Assembly: GCF_021729845.1 (NCBI RefSeq)
Contig: NZ_CP063397.1
Coordinates: 2,742,001-2,806,000, forward strand
Source: Rhizobium sp. SL42
Lineage (GTDB): Bacteria; Pseudomonadota; Alphaproteobacteria; Rhizobiales; Rhizobiaceae
Direction: 5' to 3'
Length of the DNA stretch: 64,000 nucleotides
This document shows positions 1 through 8,247 of the stretch, piece after piece. The notes under the pieces are model-generated. The model searched no databases, had not been told where the DNA came from, and saw nothing but the letters and a program-made list of their open reading frames with translations. The translations under genes were made by a program, and so were the position numbers. Position 1 is the stretch's first letter. Each line of letters opens with the position of its first letter.

Positions 1-111
1 ACAGAATTGATATGTGTGGCTGACTGGCTTGTAGACCATCAGCGTTGCAGAGCGGAAGGCAGCTTCACACTCCATCGACATCAACCTGCGCCGTGCGCAA
101 TGACGTGAACC

Positions 112-999
112 GTGAAACCAATGCACAAGAAACCGAACAGACTTAAAGATCGATTGGGCGAGCAACTCGCCAGACGACGGCACCAACTTTCACCGGCACT
201 TTTGAAAGTGCTGGAGTTCATCGACACCAATCGTCACCAAGCGCTGGGGCTATCGGCTTTGGAGATCGGGTTCGCGGTCGGTGCTTCTGACGCCACGGTG
301 ATCCGCGCGATCCAGTCGCTGGGCTTCAGCGGCATGCGAGAACTCAAGGACGTGCTGGAGGCCTGGCTCGGCGAGACGGACTCACCGATCGAGAAGATGG
401 CCTCGACCCTTAGGGACGTAAACGGTGAGGTCGATCAAGCGCTGGACTTTGCACTTCAATCGATAGCTTCGACCGTGGAGCACTTGTCCTCAGCAGAGAA
501 CCGACTCTCGCTTGGCGGGATCGCAGCTCTCTTCAAAGAGGCGAAGGCGATTACAACATTCGGCATCGGCGCCTCCGGAATCATCGCAGAATACGGTGCG
601 CGGCTCTTTGGACGCTCAGGCATGCCAAGCCATGTCCTCAATGCCACGGGCATTGCTCTTGCCGAGCAGCTACTCGTCCTGCGGCCGGGTCATTTGCTCA
701 TCATGCTTCTGCACGGGCGGTCGCACCGCGAGGCCATGGCGACCATCAGCGAAGCTCAGAAGTTGGACATTCCCATCGTGATGATCCTCGGCAAGGCCGA
801 CACGCCTCTTCGCGCGCATGCCCGGGAAGTTCTGCTGCTGCCACGCACTAAATCTGAGCGGATCGCTCTGCACGCACCGTCTCTGGTTGCGTTAGAGCTG
901 CTGCACGTCATCTATTCCATGGTGGAGCCGGAAACGACAATCGCCTCGTTGGAACGTCTCATAGACCTGAGGGCGCTGATACGCCCGAGTGGAAGGTAA
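112..999 (+). CDS. MurR/RpiR family transcriptional regulator
   Basis: The 295-residue protein has the usual RpiR layout: an N-terminal winged helix-turn-helix (about residues 10-85, including VGASDATVIRAIQSLGFSG) and a C-terminal SIS sugar-phosphate-binding domain (about 130-265, with the FGIGASGIIAEYGARLFGRSG segment). Regulators of this family respond to phosphosugars or related catabolites and act on nearby catabolic genes. The reading frame opens with GTG at 112; an ATG at 121 is an alternative, and neither has a clear Shine-Dalgarno sequence. It is followed by more than 700 bp with no recognisable gene, so its target is unclear; the TetR-led operon downstream has its own regulator. Family assignment is firm, ligand unknown. 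Confidence 0.88.
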   Translation: MKPMHKKPNRLKDRLGEQLARRRHQLSPALLKVLEFIDTNRHQALGLSALEIGFAVGASDATVIRAIQSLGFSGMRELKDVLEAWLGETDSPIEKMASTLRDVNGEVDQALDFALQSIASTVEHLSSAENRLSLGGIAALFKEAKAITTFGIGASGIIAEYGARLFGRSGMPSHVLNATGIALAEQLLVLRPGHLLIMLLHGRSHREAMATISEAQKLDIPIVMILGKADTPLRAHAREVLLLPRTKSERIALHAPSLVALELLHVIYSMVEPETTIASLERLIDLRALIRPSGR

Positions 1000-1732
1000 A
1001 TTCATCAGGCGCAAGATCCGTTACAGAATTCGAACAAAGAGCCGGCTCGGGAAATCTGCAAACCAGGACAAGTGGAATTACTGGCTGACTTCGGCCTAGA
1101 TGCCGGGAACCGGCATTCGGCACGGAATGTTGGGGCTGACTTACTTTTGATGAGTTCCAGCTAGCCGACGGACCCGATCAGGCTTGGTCGCCTCCTTCGC
1201 AAACGGTGTCATCAACGACCGACTATCCGTCAGCGCCGCGATCAGTTCACTATAGTCGAATGGTCAGACAGAAGGGCAGACAATTGGCACTAGGCGATCA
1301 GGGAGCCTTGGTTGCGGGGCGGCTGACTGCACGGAGACTTGCAAAATTGGTCGCCTTGACGAGATCTGAACCGGCACCACATCGACATCAGGTCAGCTAA
1401 CGACCCGAAAAATCGAGAATATGAGTTGGCCAAGTGGTGGCATCCGCCATCTAAAGTGTACGAAACTGACGTCACTCCAAGTTATGTGAACTTCAGGCGG
1501 AAGCGGTCTCGCCCGGCAGGCTTCCCTGGCTATGATCCTGCTTTTGCGATGTTTTAACAGCTCCGGTTTTAGGGTTGATGCTTGTCGCTAAATTCCGACG
1601 GGAGTCAGCTTTCATTCCAACTGCGTGTTTGCGTGTTGTAGTCTATTTCCGTAACAGGCATGTTTGACAGCGAGCTCGCCCCAGGCGCCCGGCTTTCGCA
1701 CCCTTTTGAGAATCACAAATACGTCAGACGTT
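1000..1732. other. Long intergenic region without a recognised gene
   Basis: About 730 bp between the RpiR and TetR genes. I find no convincing reading frame on either strand: short frames present have unremarkable composition and no family signature. Just before the TetR start lies a perfect 11-bp palindrome, ACGTCAGACGT (1721-1731). The region could hold decayed sequence or regulatory DNA, but nothing else can be supported. Confidence 0.5.
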
Positions 1733-2425
1733 ATGGCAAGAAAAACAACTTCGGCAGCAGAGACTGCACCTGATGAACGGACAGAGGACCCGCGCGACCG
1801 GATCATTGCGGCCGCACGCGAGGTCTTTATCGAACAGGGTTTCGACCTGGCGACCGTCCGGGAGATAACATTGCGTGCCGACGTCAACGTCGCAGCCGTC
1901 AACTATTACTTCGGCTCGAAGGACGAATTGATCAGCGAAGTGCTCAATCTGATGATGGAGCCCTATACACATGCGCGCATTGCCGCGCTCGAAGCCTGCG
2001 AGACCGCAGCTAGACCCGGCACGCCGTCGCTGAGTGATGTCATCGAGGCACTGATCCGGCCGATGGTGCAGTTAAGCCGCGATTCGACCGGTGCCCGGCC
2101 GTTGACGCGACTGATCCTGCAGATCCGCTCTCGCCCCCGCGAATTCACGACGCGCTTCTTCATACGGAGGGTCGATCCCGCGGTTTTCCGCTTCATCGAC
2201 GCATTCGAGAAGGTTGCGCCGGAACAGCTGGAGCGCAAGGATATCTTCTGGCGCTACAATTTTGCCATCGGTGCGGTGATGCAGGTGCTGATCGATTCCG
2301 ACCAGGCATCGAACCGCCTCAAGCACCTGTCGGGTGGCCTGTGCGACACCGATGACGATGAGCAGATCATCGCCCAGCTTAAGGCATTCGTCACTGCCGG
2401 ATTTCTGGCGCCTGCCGTCCGATAA
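1733..2425 (+). CDS. TetR family regulator with CerR-like C-terminal domain
   Basis: A 230-residue TetR-type repressor. The DNA-binding part is clear (about residues 20-65: DRIIAAAREVFIEQGFDLATVREITLRADVNVAAVNYYFGSKDELI), including the VNYYFGSKDEL end of the TetR_N domain. The C-terminal part resembles the CerR/DUF1956 effector domain. I chose the ATG at 1733 because the TetR_N domain starts normally from there; the frame stays open back to a TTG at 1664. No good Shine-Dalgarno sequence is visible for 1733. It precedes, on the same strand, the catabolic operon that starts at 2589, whose promoter contains a tandem palindrome. By context it is the likely repressor of that operon. Confidence 0.87.
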   Translation: MARKTTSAAETAPDERTEDPRDRIIAAAREVFIEQGFDLATVREITLRADVNVAAVNYYFGSKDELISEVLNLMMEPYTHARIAALEACETAARPGTPSLSDVIEALIRPMVQLSRDSTGARPLTRLILQIRSRPREFTTRFFIRRVDPAVFRFIDAFEKVAPEQLERKDIFWRYNFAIGAVMQVLIDSDQASNRLKHLSGGLCDTDDDEQIIAQLKAFVTAGFLAPAVR

Positions 2426-2528
2426 GCGCATTCCACGGAAAAATGGCGGCAAGGTAGAATGTTTCTCCGATGCGAGAAAATTGAGCAAATGTCGCTTACG
2501 TATTGAGCAAAATGACTTTCCTTAGTCG

Positions 2529-2556
2529 TTGACAGCGCATGGTCTTAAACTATGTT
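2529..2556 (+). promoter_or_regulatory. Promoter of the dapA-like/tct operon
   Basis: A perfect -35 box TTGACA (2529-2534) is followed after 16 bp by TATGTT (2551-2556) as -10. This would start transcription near 2563, about 26 nt before the ATG at 2589. The Shine-Dalgarno GGAG at 2578-2581 is 7 nt from that ATG. Confidence 0.7.
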
Positions 2557-2569
2557 TTAAACAGTGTTT
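2547..2569. promoter_or_regulatory. Tandem palindromic operator, probable TetR-family binding site
   Basis: Two copies of the palindrome AAAC-N3-GTTT stand 12 bp apart centre to centre: 2547-2557 (spacer TAT) and 2559-2569 (spacer AGT). They cover the -10 box and expected transcription start of the downstream operon, where a bound repressor would block RNA polymerase. The TetR gene just upstream is the natural candidate regulator. The repeats are seen directly; the protein-DNA pairing is inferred. Confidence 0.65.
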
Positions 2570-2588
2570 AACATCATGGAGCTTTCCG

Positions 2589-3536
2589 ATGTCCGCAGCC
2601 CTGCCGAAAATAACCGGGTCCTTCGTCGCGCTGATCACGCCTTTTGACAAATCCGGCGCAGTCGATTTCGGCGCATTCCGCGAACTGCTGGAATTCCATG
2701 AAACGAACGGCACCTCTGCAGTTCTGATCATGGGGTCGACCGGCGAAGTCTCCATGCTGTCCGCCGAAGAAAAGAAGAAGATCATCGTCGAGACATCGAA
2801 GATGAAGTCGGCAAAGATGCCGATCTTTTTCGGCTGCACCGGCAACAACACCGACGTGACCATTGAAAATGTCAAGTTCGCCCAGGCAAATGGCGCTGAT
2901 GGTGCCATCCTTGCGGCCCCCGCCTACATCTGCGCGCCGGAAGCCGATATCGAAGGATATTTCCTTGAGATCGCCGATGCGACGGACCTGCCGCTCGGCC
3001 TCTACAACAACCCGCCGCGGGTCAAGAGCGACCTGCATTGGGATCATCTGCTGCGGATCTTCAAGCATCCCAACTATGTCATCCACAAGGAGTCGACCGC
3101 ACGCGTCGGCCAGGTCGCACAGGTTCTCGCCGCCCGTCCCGACGTCTCGGTCATGTGCTGCGACAGCCCGAACCTCGGCCTCGTCGTACCGACCATGAGC
3201 CTTGGCGGCCATGGCACGGCCAATATGAGTGGCAATCTTGCACCTGCGGAAGTCGCCGTGATGTCGCGTCCGTGGACCAGCTACGAAGAGGCTGAAGGCT
3301 TCCGCTCCAACTACCTCAACCTGCTGCCGCTGCTTCACTACAACTACTCGGCCATCAACCCGGTCGCCGTCAAATCGCTGATGAAGGCCGTCGGCCTGCC
3401 GGCCGGCGAGTTGCGTCGTCCCCTGACCGGGCTCGAAGGCGAAGCCCTGGCGCGGGGCATCCGCATCGTTCAGGAACTTGGCCTCGACACCAAATATGGC
3501 TGGACTGTCAAGCCAGCTTCCTCGCTGGCAGCCTGA
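2589..3536 (+). CDS. DapA-family (dihydrodipicolinate synthase-like) lyase/synthase
   Basis: A 315-residue class I aldolase-type TIM barrel. Conserved features are the substrate-carboxylate loop GSTGE, the catalytic tyrosine in LYNNPP, and the Schiff-base lysine in VIHKES. The family includes 4-hydroxy-tetrahydrodipicolinate synthase, N-acetylneuraminate lyase and several catabolic aldolases/dehydratases that act on 2-oxo acids. The location at the head of an operon with a tricarboxylate-type transporter and oxidoreductases argues for a catabolic role rather than lysine biosynthesis. The ATG at 2589 was chosen because of the GGAG 7 nt upstream; the frame is open from 2529, which is within the promoter. 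The exact substrate cannot be read from sequence. Confidence 0.9.
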   Translation: MSAALPKITGSFVALITPFDKSGAVDFGAFRELLEFHETNGTSAVLIMGSTGEVSMLSAEEKKKIIVETSKMKSAKMPIFFGCTGNNTDVTIENVKFAQANGADGAILAAPAYICAPEADIEGYFLEIADATDLPLGLYNNPPRVKSDLHWDHLLRIFKHPNYVIHKESTARVGQVAQVLAARPDVSVMCCDSPNLGLVVPTMSLGGHGTANMSGNLAPAEVAVMSRPWTSYEEAEGFRSNYLNLLPLLHYNYSAINPVAVKSLMKAVGLPAGELRRPLTGLEGEALARGIRIVQELGLDTKYGWTVKPASSLAA

Positions 3537-3545
3537 GGTAGCACG

Positions 3546-4325
3546 ATGGATCTCGGTATTTGCGGCAAACAGGCACTCGTCACCGGCGCAAGCCGTGGCA
3601 TGGGCAAGGCGGCGGCTCTCGCTCTGGCGCACGAACAGGTCGAACTGACCATCATGGCGCGCACGCCCTCGACACTCGAGGCAACGGCGACCGAGATCCG
3701 CAACCTGACCGGTGCCTCGGTCACGACCGTCATCGGTGACGTCACCACGGCGGAGGGGCGCAAGACGGCACTGGAGGCCTGCCCCTCTCCCGACATTCTC
3801 ATCAACAATGCCGACGGCGAGCTTCCCGGCGACTATCGCAACTGGAGCCGCGAAGACTGGTTGCGCGGCGTCGACCGGATGATGCTGACGCCGATCGACA
3901 TGATGCGCCTGACTGTGGATGGCATGATGGATCGCGGTTTCGGCCGCGTCGTCAACATCGTTTCGCGCAGCGTGAAGATCGCCCAGCCGGAACTCGGCAT
4001 GTCGAACGCCGCCCGCTCCGGACTGGTCGGTTTCGTCGCCGGCCTTGCCCGCCAGACGATCTCGAAAAATGTCACGATCAACAATGTGCTGCCCGGCATC
4101 ATCGCCTCGGACGGACAACGCGAACACGTGCGCGTTCTGGCCGAAGAGAGCGGTCGCCCGTTCGAGGACATCTGGAAGCAGCGGGCGGCACAGAACCCTG
4201 CCGGACGGTACGGAGAACCTGCGGAGGTCGGCGCCTATATCGCCTTCCTGTGCTCGGCCAATGCCGGATTCGTCACCGCCCAGAACCTGCTGATCGACGG
4301 TGGCCAGTATCCAGGAACGTTCTAA
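3546..4325 (+). CDS. SDR family oxidoreductase, atypical active site
   Basis: A 259-residue Rossmann-fold short-chain dehydrogenase. The nucleotide motif TGASRGMG is at residues 14-21 and the family ending FVTAQNLLIDGGQY is present. The normal YxxxK catalytic pair is missing: the aligned segment reads SNAAR (PELGMSNAARSGLVGF), so Tyr is Ser and Lys is Arg. This matches a known subgroup of beta-ketoacyl-ACP-reductase-like SDRs that lack the standard tetrad. It starts 9 nt after the DapA-like gene, so the two are probably co-translated. A second SDR with the same substitution lies at 13806. Whether it is a true redox enzyme or uses different chemistry is open. Confidence 0.88.
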   Translation: MDLGICGKQALVTGASRGMGKAAALALAHEQVELTIMARTPSTLEATATEIRNLTGASVTTVIGDVTTAEGRKTALEACPSPDILINNADGELPGDYRNWSREDWLRGVDRMMLTPIDMMRLTVDGMMDRGFGRVVNIVSRSVKIAQPELGMSNAARSGLVGFVAGLARQTISKNVTINNVLPGIIASDGQREHVRVLAEESGRPFEDIWKQRAAQNPAGRYGEPAEVGAYIAFLCSANAGFVTAQNLLIDGGQYPGTF

Positions 4326-4403
4326 GGCCGACGCCCGCCGAATGATGGCCGAGACTGATCGATTGCATCAACAAATCGCGACCCCAACCTGAAGGAACAC
4401 AGC

Positions 4404-5375
4404 ATGAGAAGTATTGGATCAACACTGCTTGCCCTGTCGATGACGCTGATGTCTTCCGCCATCGCCATGGCCGATGACTTCCCATCCCGTCCGGTCACGA
4501 TCGTCGTTCCCTATCCGCCGGGCGGCGCTGTCGATGGCATCGCCCGCGTTCTGGCGAGCGGCCTGGCCGAAAAGACCGGCAAGACCTTCGTGGTCGACAA
4601 TCGCGCCGGCGGAGCCGGTGGCGTCGTCGGTTCGTCGGAAGTCGTCAAGGCGACGGCTGACGGCTACACATTGCTGTTCAATGCGTCGATCCACGTGGTC
4701 ACGCCGCTACTCAACAAGAATGTCGCCTTCGACGTCATGAACGATTTCACCCATATCGGCGAAGTCGCCGCCGGCCCGCTGCTGGTCATGACCAATCCTT
4801 CGGTCAAGGCCAATACCCTCAAGGAGTTTTTCGCCGAGGTTAAGGCAAATCCCGACGACTTCAATTTCGCCACATCGGGTTACGGCTCCGCCGGGCATCT
4901 GACCGTCGAAGTGCTGAAGCACCAGACCGGCATCGATACGGAAGTCGTGGCCTACAAGGGCGCAAGCCCGGCACTGACCGATATGATCGGCGGCCAGGTG
5001 CAGCTCATGGCTGACCCGGTCCTGTCTGCGCTCCCGCATGTAAAGGCGGGCCGCCTCAAGGCACTCGCCATCACCAGCCTCAAGCGCTCCGCCCTGGCGC
5101 CCGACGTACCGACCGTCGAAGAAAGTGGCATGGCACCGCTCGAAATGCTCTCCTGGTATGCGATCTGGGGACCGAAGGACATGGATCCCGCAGCTCTGGC
5201 CTTCCTCAACCAGGCGGTCGAGCAGGTTGCGACCTCTGCCGAATTCAAGGACAAGCTGGGTGTGTTCGGCTTCGAACCCGCCTACAAGAACGGTGCCGAC
5301 CTGAAGGCGTTCGTCGCCGACGAGACGAAGCGCTACCGCGAAATCATCGACGTGGCCGGCATCAAGGTAGACTGA
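4404..5375 (+). CDS. tctC: Tripartite tricarboxylate transporter substrate-binding protein (TctC/Bug family)
   Basis: A 323-residue periplasmic protein with a signal peptide (about residues 1-23, cut near AMA-DD) followed by the family start FPSRPVTIVVPYPPGGAVDGIARVLA. Bug/TctC proteins bind carboxylated ligands such as citrate, tricarballylate, aromatic acids or amino acids for a secondary transporter. The membrane partners TctB and TctA follow at 7779 and 8248. They are separated from this gene by the molybdoenzyme gene, which begins only 1 nt after this stop. Transporter class is firm; ligand unknown. Confidence 0.93.
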   Translation: MRSIGSTLLALSMTLMSSAIAMADDFPSRPVTIVVPYPPGGAVDGIARVLASGLAEKTGKTFVVDNRAGGAGGVVGSSEVVKATADGYTLLFNASIHVVTPLLNKNVAFDVMNDFTHIGEVAAGPLLVMTNPSVKANTLKEFFAEVKANPDDFNFATSGYGSAGHLTVEVLKHQTGIDTEVVAYKGASPALTDMIGGQVQLMADPVLSALPHVKAGRLKALAITSLKRSALAPDVPTVEESGMAPLEMLSWYAIWGPKDMDPAALAFLNQAVEQVATSAEFKDKLGVFGFEPAYKNGADLKAFVADETKRYREIIDVAGIKVD

Positions 5376-5376
5376 C

Positions 5377-7779
5377 ATGACTGAGGCTCCGGACATCTCT
5401 CACAACAACAAGAAATGTTCGGAGCCTTCAACCGACCAGCGGCACGTTGCGGCGCATTGGGGATTTTACAGCCACGACACCCAGGCAGATGCTCTCAAGC
5501 CTCACCCCGCCGACCCCGATCCCGCGCAATTCGGAACGGAGCTTCTCGCCGACAGACTTGCCCCCTGCAGGATCGTCAGGCCTGCTGTGCGCAGGTCCTA
5601 TCTTGAAAACGGGCCCGGACCGGGCTCGGGCACATCGAGACGCGGCGCCGAACCCTTCGTCGAGGTCTCCTGGCAGGAAGCACTGGATCTGGTCGCCGCC
5701 GAAATCCGCCGCGTAAGGGACACATACGGGCCTGAAGCGATCTTTTCCGGTTCATACGGCTGGTCCAGCGCCGGCCGCTTCCATCACGCGCAAAGCCAGC
5801 TAAAGCGATTTTTCAACACGGTCGGCGGCTCCTATCGCTCCGTGCAGACCTACAGCTATGCAGCCGGTGAAGTCATCCTGCCCCATGTGATCGGCACCAC
5901 GGACGGCATGATTTCCGGTCATACGCCGTGGAGCCAGATCGTCGGCCATAGCGAACTGATCGTGATGTTCGGCGGCACGCCCCTGCGCAATGCGCAGGTC
6001 AATGCCGGCGGCGTCTCGCGCCATGAAACCCGCGACGGACTGCGGGCATGTCGTGCAGCGGGCGCAAACTTCGTCAATATCGGCCCGGTCAAGGATGACG
6101 TGGCCACCGAACTCGATGCCGAATGGCTGGCGCTTCGGCCCGGTACGGACGCCGCGCTTATCCTTGCGCTCGCCCATACGCTGATCGTCGAGGACCTCTA
6201 CGACGCCGACTTCGTCGTGCGTTATACGGCGGGCTTTGACCAGTTCCGCGACTATCTGCTCGGCAATGGTAGTGGTACTAGCGACGGCATAGCCAAGAAC
6301 GCCGCCTGGGCATCCGCGATCACCGGCCTCAATGCGGAGGTCATAACCGACCTCGCCCGCGCCATGGCCGCGCAACGGACGCTGATCATGATGTCATGGT
6401 CGCTGCAGCGTGCCGATCATGGCGAACAACCTTATTGGGCAACGGTTGCGCTTGCCTCGCTGCTGGGAACGATCGGCCTGCCCGGTGGCGGTTTTGGCTT
6501 CGGCTACGCATCTGTTGCCGGGATCGGACAATCGGCGCCGGCCACCCGCTGGCCGGCGCTGCCGCAGGGCCGCAATGCCGTCTCAGGCGTCATCCCCGTT
6601 GCCCGCATCGCCGACATGCTGCTGTCACCCGGTGGCAGCTACGAATACAACGGCCGCACCTGCACGTATCCGGACATCAAGCTCGTCTATTGGGCCGGCG
6701 GCAACCCGTTTCATCATCATCAGGACCTCAACCGTCTGACACAGGCCTGGCAGCGCCCGGACACCATCATCGCGCATGAACACTGGTGGAACGCCCATGC
6801 CAAACATGCCGACATCGTCCTGCCCGCCGCAACATATCTGGAACGCGACGACATCGCCGCCAGCGGACGGGACAGCTTCATCGGCTATTCATCCGGCCTC
6901 TTTCCTGCCCCGCAGGACGTCCTGACCGACCACCACATCTTGCGCGAGCTGGCAAAACGGTTCGGTACCGATCAGGCATTCACCGAGGGACTGGACGAGG
7001 ATCAGTGGCTGCGGCGGCTTTACACGGAGACCCGCACAGGTGCCGCCCAGATCGGCATCGAGATGCCCGATTTCGACGAGTTCCGTGACATCGGCCTGAT
7101 CGAGATCGCGGGCAAACGCGCCGATCTCCCGTTCCTGGCAGCCTTCCGGGCCGATCCCTCGGCAAATCCCCTGAATACGCCTTCCGGACGGATCGAGATC
7201 GGCTCCAGCGTGATCGAAAGCTTCGGTTACGACGACTGCCCGGGTCATCCGGCCTGGATCGAACCCAGGGAATGGCTGGGTGCAGAAGCCGCCTCGATTT
7301 TTCCGCTGCACCTGCTGTCATGCCAGCCGCATGACAAGCTCCACAGTCAATGGGATCATGCCAAGCCGTCGCGCCGCACCAAGCGGGAACGCCACCAGCC
7401 CGTACGTCTCCACCCGCAGGATGCAGCCGCGCGCAGCATCGTCGATGGTGATACGGTCAAGATCACCAGCCCCCGCGGCGAATGCCTCGCCATCGCGTCG
7501 ATTACGGATGCCGTTCGGCCGGGTGTGGTACAGATGTCGACCGGCGCCTGGTTCGACCCATCGGATCCGGCCTGCCCCGGTTCGCTCGAGATCAACGGCA
7601 ATCCAAACGTCCTGACACCCGATCACGGCACCTCGCGTCTGGCCCAGGGGCCCAGTCCGAATTCATGCCTGGTGGAAATCACCGGCTTTGCGGGCGTCAT
7701 ACCTGTATCGCATGCCTATCGCCCGCCCGATTTCGTCGCCGATCCGCGGCTTGAACGCAAAACAGACAAGGAGCGCTGA
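5377..7779 (+). CDS. Molybdopterin-dependent oxidoreductase, BisC/DMSO-TMAO reductase type
   Basis: An 800-residue protein of the DMSO reductase superfamily. It has no N-terminal [4Fe-4S] cysteine motif, which is typical of biotin sulfoxide, TMAO and DMSO reductases. The motif GSYGWSSAGRFHH (about 125-137) aligns with YGWKSPGR of DMSO reductase; Ser131 sits where the Mo-ligating serine is. The C-terminal molybdopterin-dinucleotide-binding domain lies at about residues 640-770. No twin-arginine signal is visible, so it should be cytoplasmic like BisC. It is set between tctC and tctB (1-nt gap and 1-nt overlap), strong evidence that its substrate is linked to the transported compound. Electron donor unknown. 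Confidence 0.9.
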   Translation: MTEAPDISHNNKKCSEPSTDQRHVAAHWGFYSHDTQADALKPHPADPDPAQFGTELLADRLAPCRIVRPAVRRSYLENGPGPGSGTSRRGAEPFVEVSWQEALDLVAAEIRRVRDTYGPEAIFSGSYGWSSAGRFHHAQSQLKRFFNTVGGSYRSVQTYSYAAGEVILPHVIGTTDGMISGHTPWSQIVGHSELIVMFGGTPLRNAQVNAGGVSRHETRDGLRACRAAGANFVNIGPVKDDVATELDAEWLALRPGTDAALILALAHTLIVEDLYDADFVVRYTAGFDQFRDYLLGNGSGTSDGIAKNAAWASAITGLNAEVITDLARAMAAQRTLIMMSWSLQRADHGEQPYWATVALASLLGTIGLPGGGFGFGYASVAGIGQSAPATRWPALPQGRNAVSGVIPVARIADMLLSPGGSYEYNGRTCTYPDIKLVYWAGGNPFHHHQDLNRLTQAWQRPDTIIAHEHWWNAHAKHADIVLPAATYLERDDIAASGRDSFIGYSSGLFPAPQDVLTDHHILRELAKRFGTDQAFTEGLDEDQWLRRLYTETRTGAAQIGIEMPDFDEFRDIGLIEIAGKRADLPFLAAFRADPSANPLNTPSGRIEIGSSVIESFGYDDCPGHPAWIEPREWLGAEAASIFPLHLLSCQPHDKLHSQWDHAKPSRRTKRERHQPVRLHPQDAAARSIVDGDTVKITSPRGECLAIASITDAVRPGVVQMSTGAWFDPSDPACPGSLEINGNPNVLTPDHGTSRLAQGPSPNSCLVEITGFAGVIPVSHAYRPPDFVADPRLERKTDKER

Positions 7780-8237
7780 TGTCATCCCGATTGAACGCCG
7801 ACATGATTGCCGGATTATTCTTTGTGCTGATTGGCGCCTGCTTTCTGATTGGCAGTTTCGACCTGCCCTACGGAACGTGGCGCAAGATTGGCCCAGGCGC
7901 CTTTCCGGCACTGGTTGCCGCAAGCCTCGTCGCCATGGGCATCCTCGTCTTCGTCACCGGCAAGCGCCAGACCCGGGTTGCGGCCCCGCTGGGTTTCCAG
8001 GCGCAGAAACTGCTCGTGATCATCGCCTCGATTGTCGTCTTCGGACTGGTGATCCGCGGCGGCGGCCTGCTGCCCGCCGTGCTGTGCTGCAGCTTCATCG
8101 CAGCGCTCGCATCGCGGCCGTTCCAGCCGGTGAGAATGGCCATTTACGGGGTGGTTCTTGGCGCCGCCTGCAGTCTGGCCTTCATCCAGGGACTGGGAAT
8201 GCCGGTTGCGATGATCGGTCCCTGGTTCGGACAGTAG
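7779..8237 (+). CDS. tctB: Tripartite tricarboxylate transporter small membrane subunit TctB
   Basis: A 152-residue protein with about four hydrophobic segments. It starts MSSRLNADMIAGLFFVLIGACFLIGSFDLPYGTWRKIGPGAFPALVAASLVAMG, which fits the TctB family (the glycine/proline-rich GPGAFP segment is characteristic). Its ATG overlaps the stop of the molybdoenzyme gene (TGATG), and tctA follows after 10 nt. TctB is the small subunit of the TctABC secondary transporter. Confidence 0.88.
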   Translation: MSSRLNADMIAGLFFVLIGACFLIGSFDLPYGTWRKIGPGAFPALVAASLVAMGILVFVTGKRQTRVAAPLGFQAQKLLVIIASIVVFGLVIRGGGLLPAVLCCSFIAALASRPFQPVRMAIYGVVLGAACSLAFIQGLGMPVAMIGPWFGQ

Positions 8238-8247
8238 GAGACATCCC

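Noticed and set aside
1206..1400. 64-codon frame in the first intergenic region
   Set aside because: No family pattern, poor start context and no conservation evidence available.
2574..4127. 517-codon minus-strand frame opposite the DapA-like and SDR genes
   Set aside because: It crosses two recognised genes and the operon promoter and has no domain.
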